This document shows, piece after piece, positions 35,796-46,425 of a DNA stretch of 64,000 nt. Location: the NCBI GenBank assembly GCA_036346225.1, contig JARFIW010001369.1, positions 992,001-1,056,000 on the forward strand, read 5' to 3'. The notes below the pieces were generated by a model that saw nothing but the letters and a program-made list of their open reading frames with translations, made no database searches and was not told the origin of the DNA. Source of the DNA: Platerodrilus igneus. Its lineage: Eukaryota; Arthropoda; Insecta; Coleoptera; Lycidae. The stretch's first letter is position 1; every line of letters starts with the position of its first letter. Position numbers and translations under genes: made by a program.

Positions 35796-36082
35796 AAGAC
35801 TTCGACAAAGAATTCAACAGGTAGACACTCCACTACATTGTCCATATGCACTTCCACACAAGAATGAATCATAACGGCTATTTTTCCAACAACTTGGTCA
35901 CACTCACTGGTTCGTACGTGTCCTGATTGGTTGGAAAACGTTATGTCCGTACTACGACCCATGAGAACAGTTTTACCACAGTTACACGATACTAAAAAAA
36001 GTTATTGCTTCTAAAACTTTGTCGCGGAACACCAAAACCACATTTAATATGCGTAAAAGGCCTAAAAGTATATTACCAACTA
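35796..36082. repeat. Interspersed repeat R, left part (split by mariner)
   Basis: This resembles 40,380-40,682 over its length (shared ACTCCACTACATT, GAxTGGTxGGAAAA, TATGTCC and ATATTAC blocks). The remainder follows the mariner at 37,372-37,450. It is non-coding as far as visible. Confidence 0.65.
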
Positions 36083-37371
36083 CTACATCACTCAATAAGT
36101 CCGTAGGATGATACATAGATGGCGTTGCTATGTAATAATCCATATGATTTGTAGGAAGTACTAACCTTAAAAAGATATCTGTCAAAATTTCATGACAATC
36201 CGACGATTAGTTTACAAGTTACAGAGGTTCAAGTGACAATACTTTTGAGTTTTTCAAAAAAATGAATTCCAAGCAATTTCGCGTGTTGATTTATCATTGC
36301 TTTTTGATGGGTAAAAATACCATCGCAGCCAAAGCATGGCTTGATAAGTGTTATCCGGACTCTGCTCCATCGAGACAAACGGTGGAGAAGTGGTTTGCTG
36401 ATTTTAAACGTGGCCGTACAGACACTGACGATGCTGAACGCTCTGGAAGGCCAATTGAGGTGGTTACACCGGAAAACATCAAAAAAGTCCACCGAATCGT
36501 TTTGGAAAACAGAAAAGTGAAATTGCGTGAGATAGCTGACACCTTGAAGATATCAGAAGGCAGTGTGCACACTATTTTGCATGAACATTTGTCCATGAGA
36601 AAGCTGTTCTCAAAGTGGGTGCCGCGTTTGCTCACAGTGGACCAAAACAACAACGTGTCGATGATTCTGAGAGCTGTTTGGAGCTGTTCAACCGGAATAA
36701 AAAGGACTTTTTGCGTCGGTATGTGACAATGGATGAAACATGGATCCACCACCACACTCCAGAGTCTAATCGGCAGTCAGCTGAGTGGACTGCAGCCGGA
36801 GAACCACGTCCAAATCGACCAAAATCGCAAAAGTCGGCTGGTAAGGTTTTGGCGTCTGTATTTTGGGATGCGCACGGAATTTTGTACATCGACTATCTTG
36901 AGAAAGGAAGAAGAATCAACAGCGAATACTACATGGCATTATTAGTGCGTTTGAAGGAATAAATTGCCAAAAAACGGCCACACATGAAGAAGAAAAAAAT
37001 TCTCTTTCACCAAGACAATGCACCGTGTCACAAGTCAATCGCAACGATGGCCAAATTGCACCAATTGGGCTTCGAATTAGTTCCGCACCCACCGTATTCT
37101 CCAGATTTGGCCCCCAGCGACTACTACCTGTTCGCAGACCTGAAAAAATGCTCGCCGGAAAAAATTTGGCTCGGATGAAGAGGTGATCGCTGAAACTGAA
37201 GCTTATTTTGAGGCCAAAGACGAATTGTTTTACAAAAAGGTATCGAAATGCTAGAACGGCGTTGGACTGATTGTATCACTCTTGAAGGAATGTATGTTGA
37301 TGAATAAAATCGAATTTCGCCAAAAAAATGTGTTTTTCTTAGTTATCCTACGGACTTATTGAGTGAGGTGT
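36083..37371 (+). mobile_element. Complete mariner element, 1,289 bp, with TA target duplication
   Basis: The 27-bp terminal inverted repeats lie at 36,083-36,109 and 37,345-37,371. The inner 22 bp (containing CACTCAATAAGTCCGTAGG) are perfect and three of the outer five bases mismatch. TA flanks both ends (36,081-36,082 and 37,372-37,373). A paralogous empty site at about 40,665-40,705 reads through the same junction with a single TA. The element carries one transposase gene in plus orientation. The length is standard for mariner. Confidence 0.95.
36262..37308 (+). pseudogene. mariner DD34D transposase, frameshifted but nearly whole
   Basis: It starts at ATG 36,262 about 180 bp inside the left end. 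The N-terminal paired-type helix-turn-helix (about residues 1-110) holds WFADFKRGRTDTDD and LKISEGSVHTILHE; the linker motif is WVPRLLT. Catalytic blocks are VTMDETWIHHH (first Asp), FHQDNAPCHKS (second) and YSPDLAPSDYYLF (third). The second and third Asp are separated by 34 residues, so this is DD34D. The reading is broken by apparent one-base losses near 36,650, 37,150, 37,160 and 37,240, plus a TAA at 36,960. All catalytic residues survive. It is the best-preserved transposase here and probably the youngest DNA transposon. As read it encodes no full-length enzyme. Confidence 0.95.
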
Positions 37372-37450
37372 TATGTGTAATATACCTAAATTAATTACAC
37401 AAAAATCCCCTTACATTTAATTATTCACTAAAATACTTTGTGGAGCACCT
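37372..37450. repeat. Interspersed repeat R, right part
   Basis: TGTGTAATATACCTAAATTA and the following bases match 40,696-40,745 and continue repeat R after the mariner. Confidence 0.65.
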
Positions 37451-38394
37451 TTTTTTACCTAACAACCCGTCATAAAATTTTGTGCAATAGAAGTTGGATA
37501 ATAATTAATCTCCAAACATGTTTTACATAAATCTTCCCGACCTTAAAGGTTTTCGAAATTTGCTAGCGAAGATTTGAGCAATAAATTTGGCATCATTGTC
37601 GAATGCATGAGTTTATTTTATTATTCACTCTGTTGCCAATATTCTGAAATGAAAGTTCTAACTTCTTCCTCTTTCCGGATGCCGATAATAGATCACGATT
37701 TCGAGTAATAGATCGAAATGCATTACTAGAGCAGAGATGCTCAACTCATACCAAAAATTTGAAGATGGTTTAGTACTGAAAGGGTTAAATTAACCTTCTA
37801 TAAATACTAATTTCACATAAAAGTTGAAAACGTTAAAATATCCTATCTAACTTGTATAAATATTAACTCACAAGTCAAAGAACAGGACGTTTAACAAATA
37901 AGTGTGTTTATCTTTTGTACATAGCGGCATTCACATACTAAGAGGTTAGGACTATGAGAAATGTTAGTCTACAATTACACCAGTGTTTGATAACAGTAAT
38001 GACCGGCCGTTCACTTAATTACCGACATGCTGTTAGTACTTCTCATAATGTAACGATCCTAAATTAAAATACAACTTTGTGAAGCTTAAAATTTTTATTC
38101 AAACAAATAAAGACTAAACTCACTCATGGAATAATACTAAAGAGTGCAATACTCCAAGCCGTACACAGAATTTTTAAAAGGTCCAAGCAAAATAAAATAA
38201 ATTAATTTAGCTCACAAAGAGCCGTATGAACTACGGAACAAAGTGATAAATACCATATCGATATTCGACATAAAATATCTTTCGAAATTTCAACTATAAA
38301 TAATTATCTTTACTAGAGGCAGTATAGTTTTTACGAAAGTATCGAAGGTGTATAAATTCTGACACTAATAAGAACCATAGAAATACAAAAATAA
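37451..38394. other. Unassigned AT-rich DNA
   Basis: Nothing recognisable was found. Confidence 0.5.
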
Positions 38395-38830
38395 TATAGG
38401 TACTATATGATAAAATTAAGCCCTTCTGACGAAAGCAAAAATCTACCGATTACTTCCTCAATTGGTACTTGAATTTCCTTATGAATACTAAATAAAACAA
38501 GTCCAGTTAATTTTTCACTTCCCATAGAATTTCTAAGTTTCATTGTCGAGAATGTCGTATCTGGAGTTGCAGTAGATATAAGCGAGACACAAAAAACTTT
38601 CAGCAAATTGTGAATATTTGGAAATATCGTTTGGTTGCACAATTTTATTGTGTCTAAAGGATTTTCTGGAATATCTCAATTTTTTAGCGTATTGGTTCAT
38701 TTTGTCTTCCAAATATTTAGTATCTTCATCAAAAATTTATATTATTCTAACGTGCAACGTTCCCGTGAAGTATTTATAATCATATTTCATTTTAACAGTT
38801 TCTGCATTGGTAAATCCCACCAATAGGGTT
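38395..38830 (-). pseudogene. hAT-family transposase C-terminal dimerisation region
   Basis: The minus-strand ORF 38,403-38,642 reads FPNIHNLLKVFCVSLISTAT, TFSTMKLRNSMGSEKLTGL, LFSIHKEI and EEVIGRF. This corresponds to the hATC dimerisation domain (usual pattern: P..STATxERSFSxLRRLKxxLRxxMxxxRLxxLxLL). The upstream frame (38,643-38,690) gives DIPENPLDTIKLCNQ, consistent with ZMYM1-like/DUF4371-type hAT proteins. The catalytic core and BED finger are missing, and no terminal repeats were found. Confidence 0.85.
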
Positions 38831-40379
38831 ACGGTTAATTCTTTGAAGAAATACAATTTTCAGTTTACATGCAGTCTTGATATAATAAAGTAATATTTTA
38901 GTTTACCATTGCTCAAAGGTAGTCAAATTCATTGTGGTGGTCTAAAGTTAGAAATGAAATAATTGTTACTTTGTGTTCTAAATTATTCAAGTTTTATGAT
39001 TCATTTGTTTTGATTAATAATGTATAACAGTGGCGCCTCTGACATCATCGTTATGGGACAGAATGTTTACACAATATTATGTGGATTCAGCAAATGGTAA
39101 AGCCACATTTTTTGTTCAGGTTAATGTATTATAAAGATAATTGTACATATCTTACATAAAGGAAAAATAACAAAAGTCATTTCAATTTGCAGTGCTAGTT
39201 CATTTTTCCGAGTTCTACCGAAGATAATTTCCAGTTCGTTTTATGAAAAAATGTACATCTGCTGGTCACTTCGCGAGAAGCATTGAATGAGATAACACGC
39301 ACACTTGAGTATGTACAGTTACCTTTGAATAATTAAGTATTGAACTCGATTAATATGATTAGTCAAATAAACTTCGGAATTATACCCTACTAGGTTAGTG
39401 AATTTGACTCTTAGGAAGAATTGGTTCCTGAAGATAACAACTTCGTGTTGGAAAGGCATGTTGATTGAAAAACATCCCAGTCTTAACAAATTTCCAGAAT
39501 TTTCAGTAGGATTTGGTTAAAACAACTGGATTGAGTCCGGCATAGTCGATTTTAGTCGTTTCCGAGGTATCTACAATCAAAATTACTCCTCAGGCATTCA
39601 TAATATAGATGATAAAATTATAACGTACGGTTACTTTTAATTACTGAAGATTTTCAACTATATAATCTTATAAACGTACCCAAGGTACGTTCTGATTATT
39701 AGTTCTAAGAAATTAGAACATAACTTTGTTCGCCGAAAACGTTTTCCACTAAGATAGATATTTTGATATATTTGGCCTTTGCTTAAGAATGTTAGCATGA
39801 ACACGTCCTTAAATGTTTAATAGTACAACAGAATATAGAGCTTTATACATTTGTGTGTTTACAACTAATGTAAAGGTAATAGTTTCCAGCCCTGACATAC
39901 TAAAAGATATTGTCATTACCAAAAGGCGTGATGAATATACAGATAATTTAGCATTTGATTTTAAGGACCTTTTTATTACACCTAGCAGTTTTAAATAGTT
40001 AGTGTCCTTATCACTACGTGTATTTCAGGTTTGTTTTAAATTAGTGTACTCTATTATCCCTTGTGTGAAACCCATCCAGTGAGTTTTTTACCTGATAAAA
40101 GTGAGTTATATAAGTTGTACAAAGGTAAAAGTACAATACAATACAAATACAAGTGCTTGAACAGAAGGCGATCTGGGTTTCACAGAATATACAAATGAAA
40201 CAAACCAATTTCCCTGCCTATCCTTAAATTAATACATCTAGCAAGCTGGTTAACCAATAGCCATTGTTTCTTTCAGATCTACAACGTGGGTTTGTTTAAC
40301 ACCGTTTCTAGTACATATTTTGCAGTGGAGCCCGTTGATCTTACCTAAAACATTAAACAGAAACAAGACAACGATATTT
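38831..40379. other. Unassigned AT-rich DNA
   Basis: No gene or TE protein was recognised. Confidence 0.5.
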
Positions 40380-40745
40380 CGATTAGGGTAGGAATCAACA
40401 GATAAATACTCCACTACATTTTATAATGCACTCACACATATCGATCAAGATAGCTGATTCATTCGAGAGTAAGTCATGTGTCCCAGTCTCTTGCACTTAT
40501 TCGCTACAAACGCTGCTACGTTGCGTGTTCTAATTGGTCGGAAAATAATATGTCCATTCCACTACCCGTGCGAATTGTCTTCGCCGCAAGATTACAAGAT
40601 AATAAAAGATCTTCCGCCCAACACATGCCGGGATACCCCAGGCCCCCATTTATTATACGTAATACCCTAATTTCTAAAACTATATTACACAGCTATGTGT
40701 AATATACATAAATTAATTCCACAAAAATTCACTAACATTATTGTT
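40380..40745. repeat. Interspersed repeat R, uninterrupted copy (empty mariner site)
   Basis: This is colinear with 35,796-36,082 plus 37,372-37,450. The junction ATATTACACAGCTATGTGTA (about 40,682-40,701) corresponds to the mariner insertion point. The diverged similarity suggests an old repeat family of unknown class. Confidence 0.65.
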
Positions 40746-41125
40746 TACGAGAATCTTGTATGAAGAGGCTTTGTCGCGTCACAATTGCGACAAAATTTCA
40801 AAAAGAAAAGTAAAAAAGAAAAGAATTTCTTGTGCAAGAGTTCGTATATACTGAATACATCCTAATAATGTCTTTGAGAGCCCCCTGGTTTTTAAATCAT
40901 AGCAATCTTGTGATACCAGGAAACGGAATAAGTAGCCACCCGATCATCAGGCTACTTCATCTAGGCGCGCAAGATTCTTGTTTGTCGCAGTACCAACAAC
41001 ATAAAATTAGTCGGGGAGTATGAAATTTGATACTTAAAGCTAACGCTTAATTTTCGCTATAAAAAACTGAATTCGAAATTAACTTTTTTATATGGCAAAG
41101 AAATGCATACAAATTTTAAATTACC
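40746..41125. other. Unassigned DNA
   Basis: Nothing recognisable was found. Confidence 0.45.
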
Positions 41126-41365
41126 TTTCAATAAAATTTTTCTCTAAGAAATATGTGAGTTACCTATTTGGAATGTATATAAAAAATTAGGCAAATGTGA
41201 ATATATACAGAGTAAGTTAAAAATCGTAAGATAAGAAAAATGTCAAAATGATGTAATATATCAAAGTGACAGTTGTCAAAGTGAGGAAAGAAAAATGTCA
41301 ACGTGACAGCTGTCAAAGTGACAGCTGCGATTTCAGTGGTAGTGGGAAGGAGGAGATGGGATTGG
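41126..41365 (+). repeat. SINE family 2, headless copy
   Basis: This is the same body as 41,516-41,792: it starts TTCAATAAAATTTTTCTCTA, has an AAATCGTxAxxTAAGAAAAA block, repeated GTCAAAGTGACAGCTG modules and a GTGGTAGTGGGA end. The tRNA-like head is missing, as in a 5'-truncated retroposon. It contains the 12-bp palindrome TGACAGCTGTCA at 41,304-41,315. Confidence 0.65.
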
Positions 41366-41451
41366 GTGCTTTTAAGTTATTAATATTTAAATTAAAAATG
41401 TAATCTGTACTATTAGCAATACCAAGAGATGTACAAATACCTATATCGATC

Positions 41452-41792
41452 AACTCAGAGGCCTAGTGTATAGGGCATTCGCTTTGCATGCAAGCGTCCC
41501 GGGTTCGAATCACGCTTCAATAAAACTTTTCTCTAAGAACTATGTGACGTAGCTATGTGGAAATATATATACAGTATGGAGCAATAGTGGATATATACAA
41601 AAGTCAAAAATCGTGATGTAAGAAAAATAGAGGTTGTCAGAGTGACGTAAGGAGAAAATGGTGGATTGTCAAAGTGACCTAAGACAAGAATGCTGGATTG
41701 TCAAAATGGCAGCTGCCAAAGTGACAAAAGATTAATGTCAAAGTGACAGCTGTGACGTTAGTGGTGGTGGGGAGTGGGAGCAAGAGGTGTTC
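41452..41792 (+). repeat. SINE family 2 with tRNA-Ala-like head
   Basis: GGCCTAGTGTATAGGGCAT (box A-like), CGCTTTGCATG (anticodon loop like TTTGCAT, i.e. TGC/Ala) and GGGTTCGAATC (box B, 41,501-41,511) form a tRNA-like head. It lacks a pairing acceptor stem, so it is not a functional tRNA gene. The body follows at 41,516, colinear with the headless copy 390 bp upstream. Confidence 0.65.
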
Positions 41793-41991
41793 CATATACG
41801 GCCGATCTTACCTATTAACCGCTGGACATGACAAGTGTAAAAAATTCAAAACCGTTCAATTTGAATGAATTATAGTAATTGTTATTTTTTTACGTAAAAT
41901 CCTTTAATGTAATAAAATACAACTGTTCGTTCCTATGCAGAAGAAAAGAAACAATACTATTGTAGTAGTCAAATTGTAAAGTTAGTTTTTA

Positions 41992-42985
41992 ACCCGGTAA
42001 AATGACTCGAAATTTGTCGATTTGGAGGAAATAATACTGACTGGGCTGAAACTTTGTAAACAGGCTTGTTCTAGGGTACTATTCAACATATTAAAAGTCC
42101 CCACGTGTAGACGCTACGTTGCGGGCAGAGAAGGGTCCAAAAGTTCCAAAAAATTAGTTTTTCGCAAATAACTCGGAAAATATCAACTCTACAAAAATTT
42201 ATGTAGATATCAAAATTGTAGCTTACAAAATCCCGCACATTTTAATATTTTATTCAAGTCTGTACGGCCGAATGGAGCAGAGGTATAATTTTTTTAAACA
42301 CGGATAGTTTTGCGACGCAACGAAATCGCGTACGCGCTTCGCGCATTTTTCGCTAATATTTAATATTTAATTAATATTTAATACTTGTTAACGGTAAAGA
42401 TATTTATTAATAGTAAATATACCTTATTTAATTCAAAAGAACTTTTTTTCAGTGTCATTTTTACAACATAACCTACATCAACAATAATAAAAATAAAATA
42501 CTCACATCTTATTAACCAATTGCTATTTTATTGCTTCGGATTCTCCTCAATCTTTAGTGCCTACGTACGGTACTATCCGTGCTAAAAATATCGGCCTAGT
42601 ACCAAACGATTCAGAAAGACCCCAAGAATAATTACTGACACTTAAATACGTATAGAAACATGGTTAAGGACATGTTTTTTCATCATTTCAGGCGACTCAT
42701 AGTAATGATCTGCTACATACGTAAACTTACCTGTCTTTTGAAACGTTAGTTTCCCACCACGATGCATTCAAATGCCATAAACTCTATTTTATAGGAAATT
42801 TTATCAGCTTTAATTTCGGTCTCTTGAAGATTTTTCGTAAAGTTTATAGAAACGAAGATATTTACAAAAAAACGAATGCTAATGCAATTTTTTCATAATT
42901 TATCAAAAATACAGCAATATTCATAAAAATTTTTTAAAATAAAACATACTAGACGAAGGACTTATACTACTCCAGCACGTTCAAG
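41992..42985. repeat. Mosaic repeat F, copy 1 (segments P-inverted + Q)
   Basis: 41,992-42,325 is the reverse complement of 52,909-53,197 (P). 42,372-42,985 is a direct match to 51,670-52,282 (Q; shared ATCGGCCTAGTACCAAACGA). Between them is a GCGACGCAACG/CGCGTACGCG-type CpG-rich block also found in copies 2 and 3. No coding sequence was recognised. Confidence 0.75.
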
Positions 42986-43124
42986 ACCTTATACTTTCCT
43001 TCTTTCAATTACTAGCTCGATTTGAAATGATCATTTGGACTTTGCTTAAAAAGTCTAAGTTATTATTTCATATTACTAATTGCAATACGTTAGTATTTAT
43101 CAGCTTACCTTGTGTAAAAACTAC

Positions 43125-43126
<2 letters not shown>

Positions 43127-43166
<40 letters not shown>
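43127..43166. repeat. (TA)n microsatellite
   Basis: Pure TA run at the junction between mosaic repeat F copy 1 and the Penelope-like inverted arm. Confidence 0.95.
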
Positions 43167-43169
<3 letters not shown>

Positions 43170-43198
43170 ATATATTTTAAAGATAATGACCTTCTAGT

Positions 43199-44638
43199 AA
43201 TATTAAATGTTTTAATGGGTTTGAGGTCAGCTGGTAAAAGAAAACTCTTTTATAATGCCTAAATTTTCGGATTTATTTAATCCTTGTTCACAGGCTTCTA
43301 AAAATGTTATAAACAACTAGGCTAAATTATACAAATATTAATTGCAACTTACAAGATGAGTTGTTTTAAAAATTAACATCGAAATTAATTATTAAACATA
43401 ACTATTTTAGTTTTCACTTTCAAATGTAGGAAGGATATATAATTTGTATAAGAAGAAATGTAAAATAAAATTATGTCAGATTTTGAAATATTTCAAATTC
43501 TCTTTTTTAAGAGGATACCTGATACCTTTATTTAATGTATATGTTATGTTGTATGTGATAGTTGTTTGTTTGTATGTGTGTGTGTGTGTGTGTGTGTGTA
43601 TGCCCACGCGTTAGGTTGTGTGGTTTGAATGTGTTTATGTATTTATAACGTTGAACATATTAACAAATATTACATTAGGTATGTAGCTATGTTTTAAAAT
43701 TAAGTAAATATGTAAATCGAGCTCAAACCACTAATATCAGTTTTTATTTATACTATCTTTGTATTAAAAATGTGATACATTTCAAGAAATAGTCTTTTTG
43801 TTTATCTTTCTCTAATTCTAAAATTTTGGATTTTTGAAATCTATTATATGATCTAAATTAGCTGAATGACTCGATAAAGCACATGAATTTGGTTTAACTT
43901 TTATGTCACTTCTGTGTTGAATTATACGCTGATTTAAGGATTGACATGTTTGTCCAATATACAGGCCATTACAATCTAAACAATTAATTTGGTACACAAT
44001 ATTTTTTGAAATAGTTCGGTGTTTTATCTTTTAATTTTGAAAAGAGATTGTTGACTGTTAAAATATTTTCTTTGCATACTTAAAATTATAATTTTAAATA
44101 CTTTAATTAGTTTATGGGTTAATTCATTGTCTATATTTGATATTGTTTTATATATTTCTAAATTTTGCTGTTGTTACTACTTGTGTTATTTTTGTTTATA
44201 TTACTGTTACTGTTGTTTGTGTTTTTATATTCTTCAGAGGTATATAGTAATTTTGTTATTAGAGGTGTGGGATAGTTGTTGTTTTTTAAAATGTTTGAAA
44301 GTTTTTATATTTTTATTGTAGAATGTTGGATGACATATTCTTTTGATTCGATTTTTTAATCCTAAAATAAAATTTATTTTTGTTTTGAAAGGGTGATATG
44401 AATGGTAATTTAAATATCTGTTGGAATGGCTTTGTTTTTGATACCAATCTAAAATTATTTTATTTTCATCGTTTCGAATTAATAAAGTGTCCATGAAAGG
44501 TACCGATTTATTGGATTCTGTTTCTATTGTGAATTGGATATGACTATTATAGCTATTAAAAATATTAAGGGTTTCAACTATTTTATTTTCTGGGATAGCT
44601 GTTATTAAATCATCAACAAATTTCTTTAAAAATGGAAG
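43199..44638 (-). mobile_element. Penelope-like element, inverted left arm (5'-truncated at RT motif C)
   Basis: This is the reverse complement of 44,930-46,376 at very high identity, including the internal (GT)n run at 43,577-43,600. In sense orientation it starts exactly at the LKKFVDDL RT motif C region. It continues through the thumb/linker (ORF 44,234-44,494), the Asn/Lys-rich linker and the GIY-YIG segment (about 43,890-44,010). Frame differences from the right arm are in A/T runs. RT motifs A and B are missing, so this arm alone is a truncated copy. Confidence 0.92.
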
Positions 44639-45158
44639 TTATGTATTAGTAAGTTTAGACGTTGTATCACTCTTTACAAATATCCCTAAAGACTTAGTTA
44701 TTAACAATATCAGTAAATTTTGGAATACAATAGAACCAAATTGTAAATTTTCAAAAACTATTTTTTTACAAATCATTGAATTTCTTTTTGATAACAGTTA
44801 TTTTTCCTTTAATAATAAATTTTATTTACAAATTTTTGGATGTCCAATGGGATCAAATCTTAGTCCCATTATAGCACAAATAGTTATGGATGAATTATTA
44901 AATAGTGTTATTCCACAACTTCCGTTTAACCTTCCATTTTTAAAGAAATTTGTTGATGATTTAATAACAGCTATCCCAGAAAATAAAATAGTTGAAACCC
45001 TTAATATTTTTAATAGCTATAATAGTCATATCCAATTCACAATAGAAACAGAATCCAATAAATCGGTACCTTTCATGGACACTTTATTAATTCGAAACGA
45101 TGAAAATAAAATAATTTTAGATTGGTATCAAAACAAAGCCATTCCAACAAATATTTAA
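44634..45158 (+). pseudogene. Penelope-like reverse transcriptase
   Basis: The frame is open from 44,634 to 45,158. It contains SLDVVSLFTNIP (RT motif A, typical of Penelope-like elements), GCPMGSNLSPIIA (motif B) and KKFVDDLITAIP (motif C with Asp-Asp). VPFMDTLL and NKIILDWYQ follow. The N-terminus of the RT is missing, since the arm begins at the centre of the inverted repeat. A one-base loss in an A run at about 45,130 shifts the frame into the downstream ORF. Penelope-like elements are retroelements related to telomerase RT; the catalytic residues look intact. Confidence 0.93.
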
Positions 45159-45598
45159 ATTACCATTCATATCACCCTTTCAAAACAAAAATAAATTTTA
45201 TTTTAGGATTAAAAAATCGAATCAAAAGAATATGTCATCCAACATTCTACAATAAAAATATAAAAAAACTTTCAAACATTTTAAAAAACAACAACTATCC
45301 CACACCTCTAATAACAAAATTACTATATACCTCTGAAGAATATAAAAACACAAACAACAGTAACAGTAATATAAACAAAAATAACACAAGTAGTAACAAC
45401 AGCAAAAATTTAGAAATATATAAAACAATATCAAATATAGACAATGAATTAACCCATAAACTAATTAAAGTATTTAAAAATTATAATTTTAAGTATGCAA
45501 AGAAAAATATTTTAACAGTCAACAATCTCTTTTCAAAATTAAAGATAAAACACCCGAACTATTTCAAAAAAATATTGTGTACCAAATTAATTGTTTAG
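45122..45598 (+). pseudogene. Penelope-like element, linker between RT and endonuclease
   Basis: This continues the RT protein in another frame (KSHSNKYLNYHSYHPFKTK-like start, NFILGLKNRIKRICHPTFY). It then has an Asn/Ser/Lys-rich low-complexity linker, TSEEYKNTNNSNSN and onward. It ends by frame shift in an A run at about 45,566-45,572, just before the GIY-YIG domain. The Asn-rich tract is mirrored in the inverted arm. Confidence 0.85.
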
Positions 45599-45771
45599 AT
45601 TGTAATGGCCTGTATATTGGACAAACATGTCAATCCTTAAATCAGCGTATAATTCAACACAGAAGTGACATAAAAGTTAAACCAAATTCATGTGCTTTAT
45701 CGAGTCATTCAGCTAATTTAGATCATAGAATAGATTTCAAAATCCAAAATTTTAGAATTAGAGAAAGATAA
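45577..45771 (+). pseudogene. Penelope-like GIY-YIG endonuclease domain
   Basis: YQINCLDCNGLYIGQTCQSL followed by RIIQHRSD matches the GIY-YIG nuclease core of Penelope-like elements (Y-x-I-x-C-x2-C ... YIGQT ... R-x3-H). The domain nicks target DNA for primed reverse transcription. It is about 65 residues long and seems nearly complete, with SSHSANLDHRIDF following and a stop at 45,771. It is out of frame with the linker, so no intact fusion protein is encoded as read. Confidence 0.93.
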
Positions 45772-46372
45772 ACAAAAAGACTATTTCTTGAAATGTATCA
45801 CATTTTAATACAAAAGATAGTATAAATAAAAAAACTGATATTAGTGGTTTGAGCTCGATTTACACATATTTACTTAATTTTAAAACATAGCTACATACCT
45901 AATGTAATATTTGTTAATATGTTCAACGTTATAAATACATAAACACATTCAAACCACACAACCTAACGCGTGGGCATACACACACACACACACACACACA
46001 TACAAACAAACAACTATCACATACAACATAACATATACATTAAATAAAGGTATCAGGTATCCTCTTAAAAAAGAGAATTTGAAATATTTCAAAATCTGAC
46101 ATAATTTTTATTTTTACATTTCTTCTTATACAAATTATATATCCTTCCTACATTTGAAAGTGAAAAACTAAAAATAGTTATGTTTAATAATTAATTTCGA
46201 TGTTAATTTTTTAAAACAACTCATCTTGTAAGTTGCAATTAATATTTGTATAATTTAGCCTAGTTGTTTATAACATTTTTAGAAGCCTGTGAACAAGGAT
46301 TAAATAAATCCGAAAATTTAGGCATTATAAAAGAGTTTTCTTTTACCAGCTGACCTCAAACCCATTAAAACA

Positions 46373-46376
<4 letters not shown>

Positions 46377-46422
<46 letters not shown>
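46377..46422. repeat. (TA)n microsatellite
   Basis: Pure AT run directly abutting the end of the Penelope-like right arm. Confidence 0.95.

Positions 46423-46425
<3 letters not shown>

Larger units (their letters stand above)
44930..46376 (+). mobile_element. Penelope-like element, right arm of inverted repeat
   Basis: This arm pairs with 43,199-44,638. After the coding region it contains non-coding 3' sequence with (CA)n at 45,977-46,001 and ends at a (TA)n tract (46,377-46,422). The unpaired centre, 44,639-44,929, holds RT motifs A and B. Confidence 0.92.

Noticed and set aside
36351..36755. 134-residue minus-strand ORF
   Set aside because: It is a shadow of the mariner transposase on the plus strand.
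41452..41515. tRNA-Ala(TGC) gene
   Set aside because: The anticodon loop and box B fit but the acceptor and D arms do not, and the body is repeated upstream without the head.
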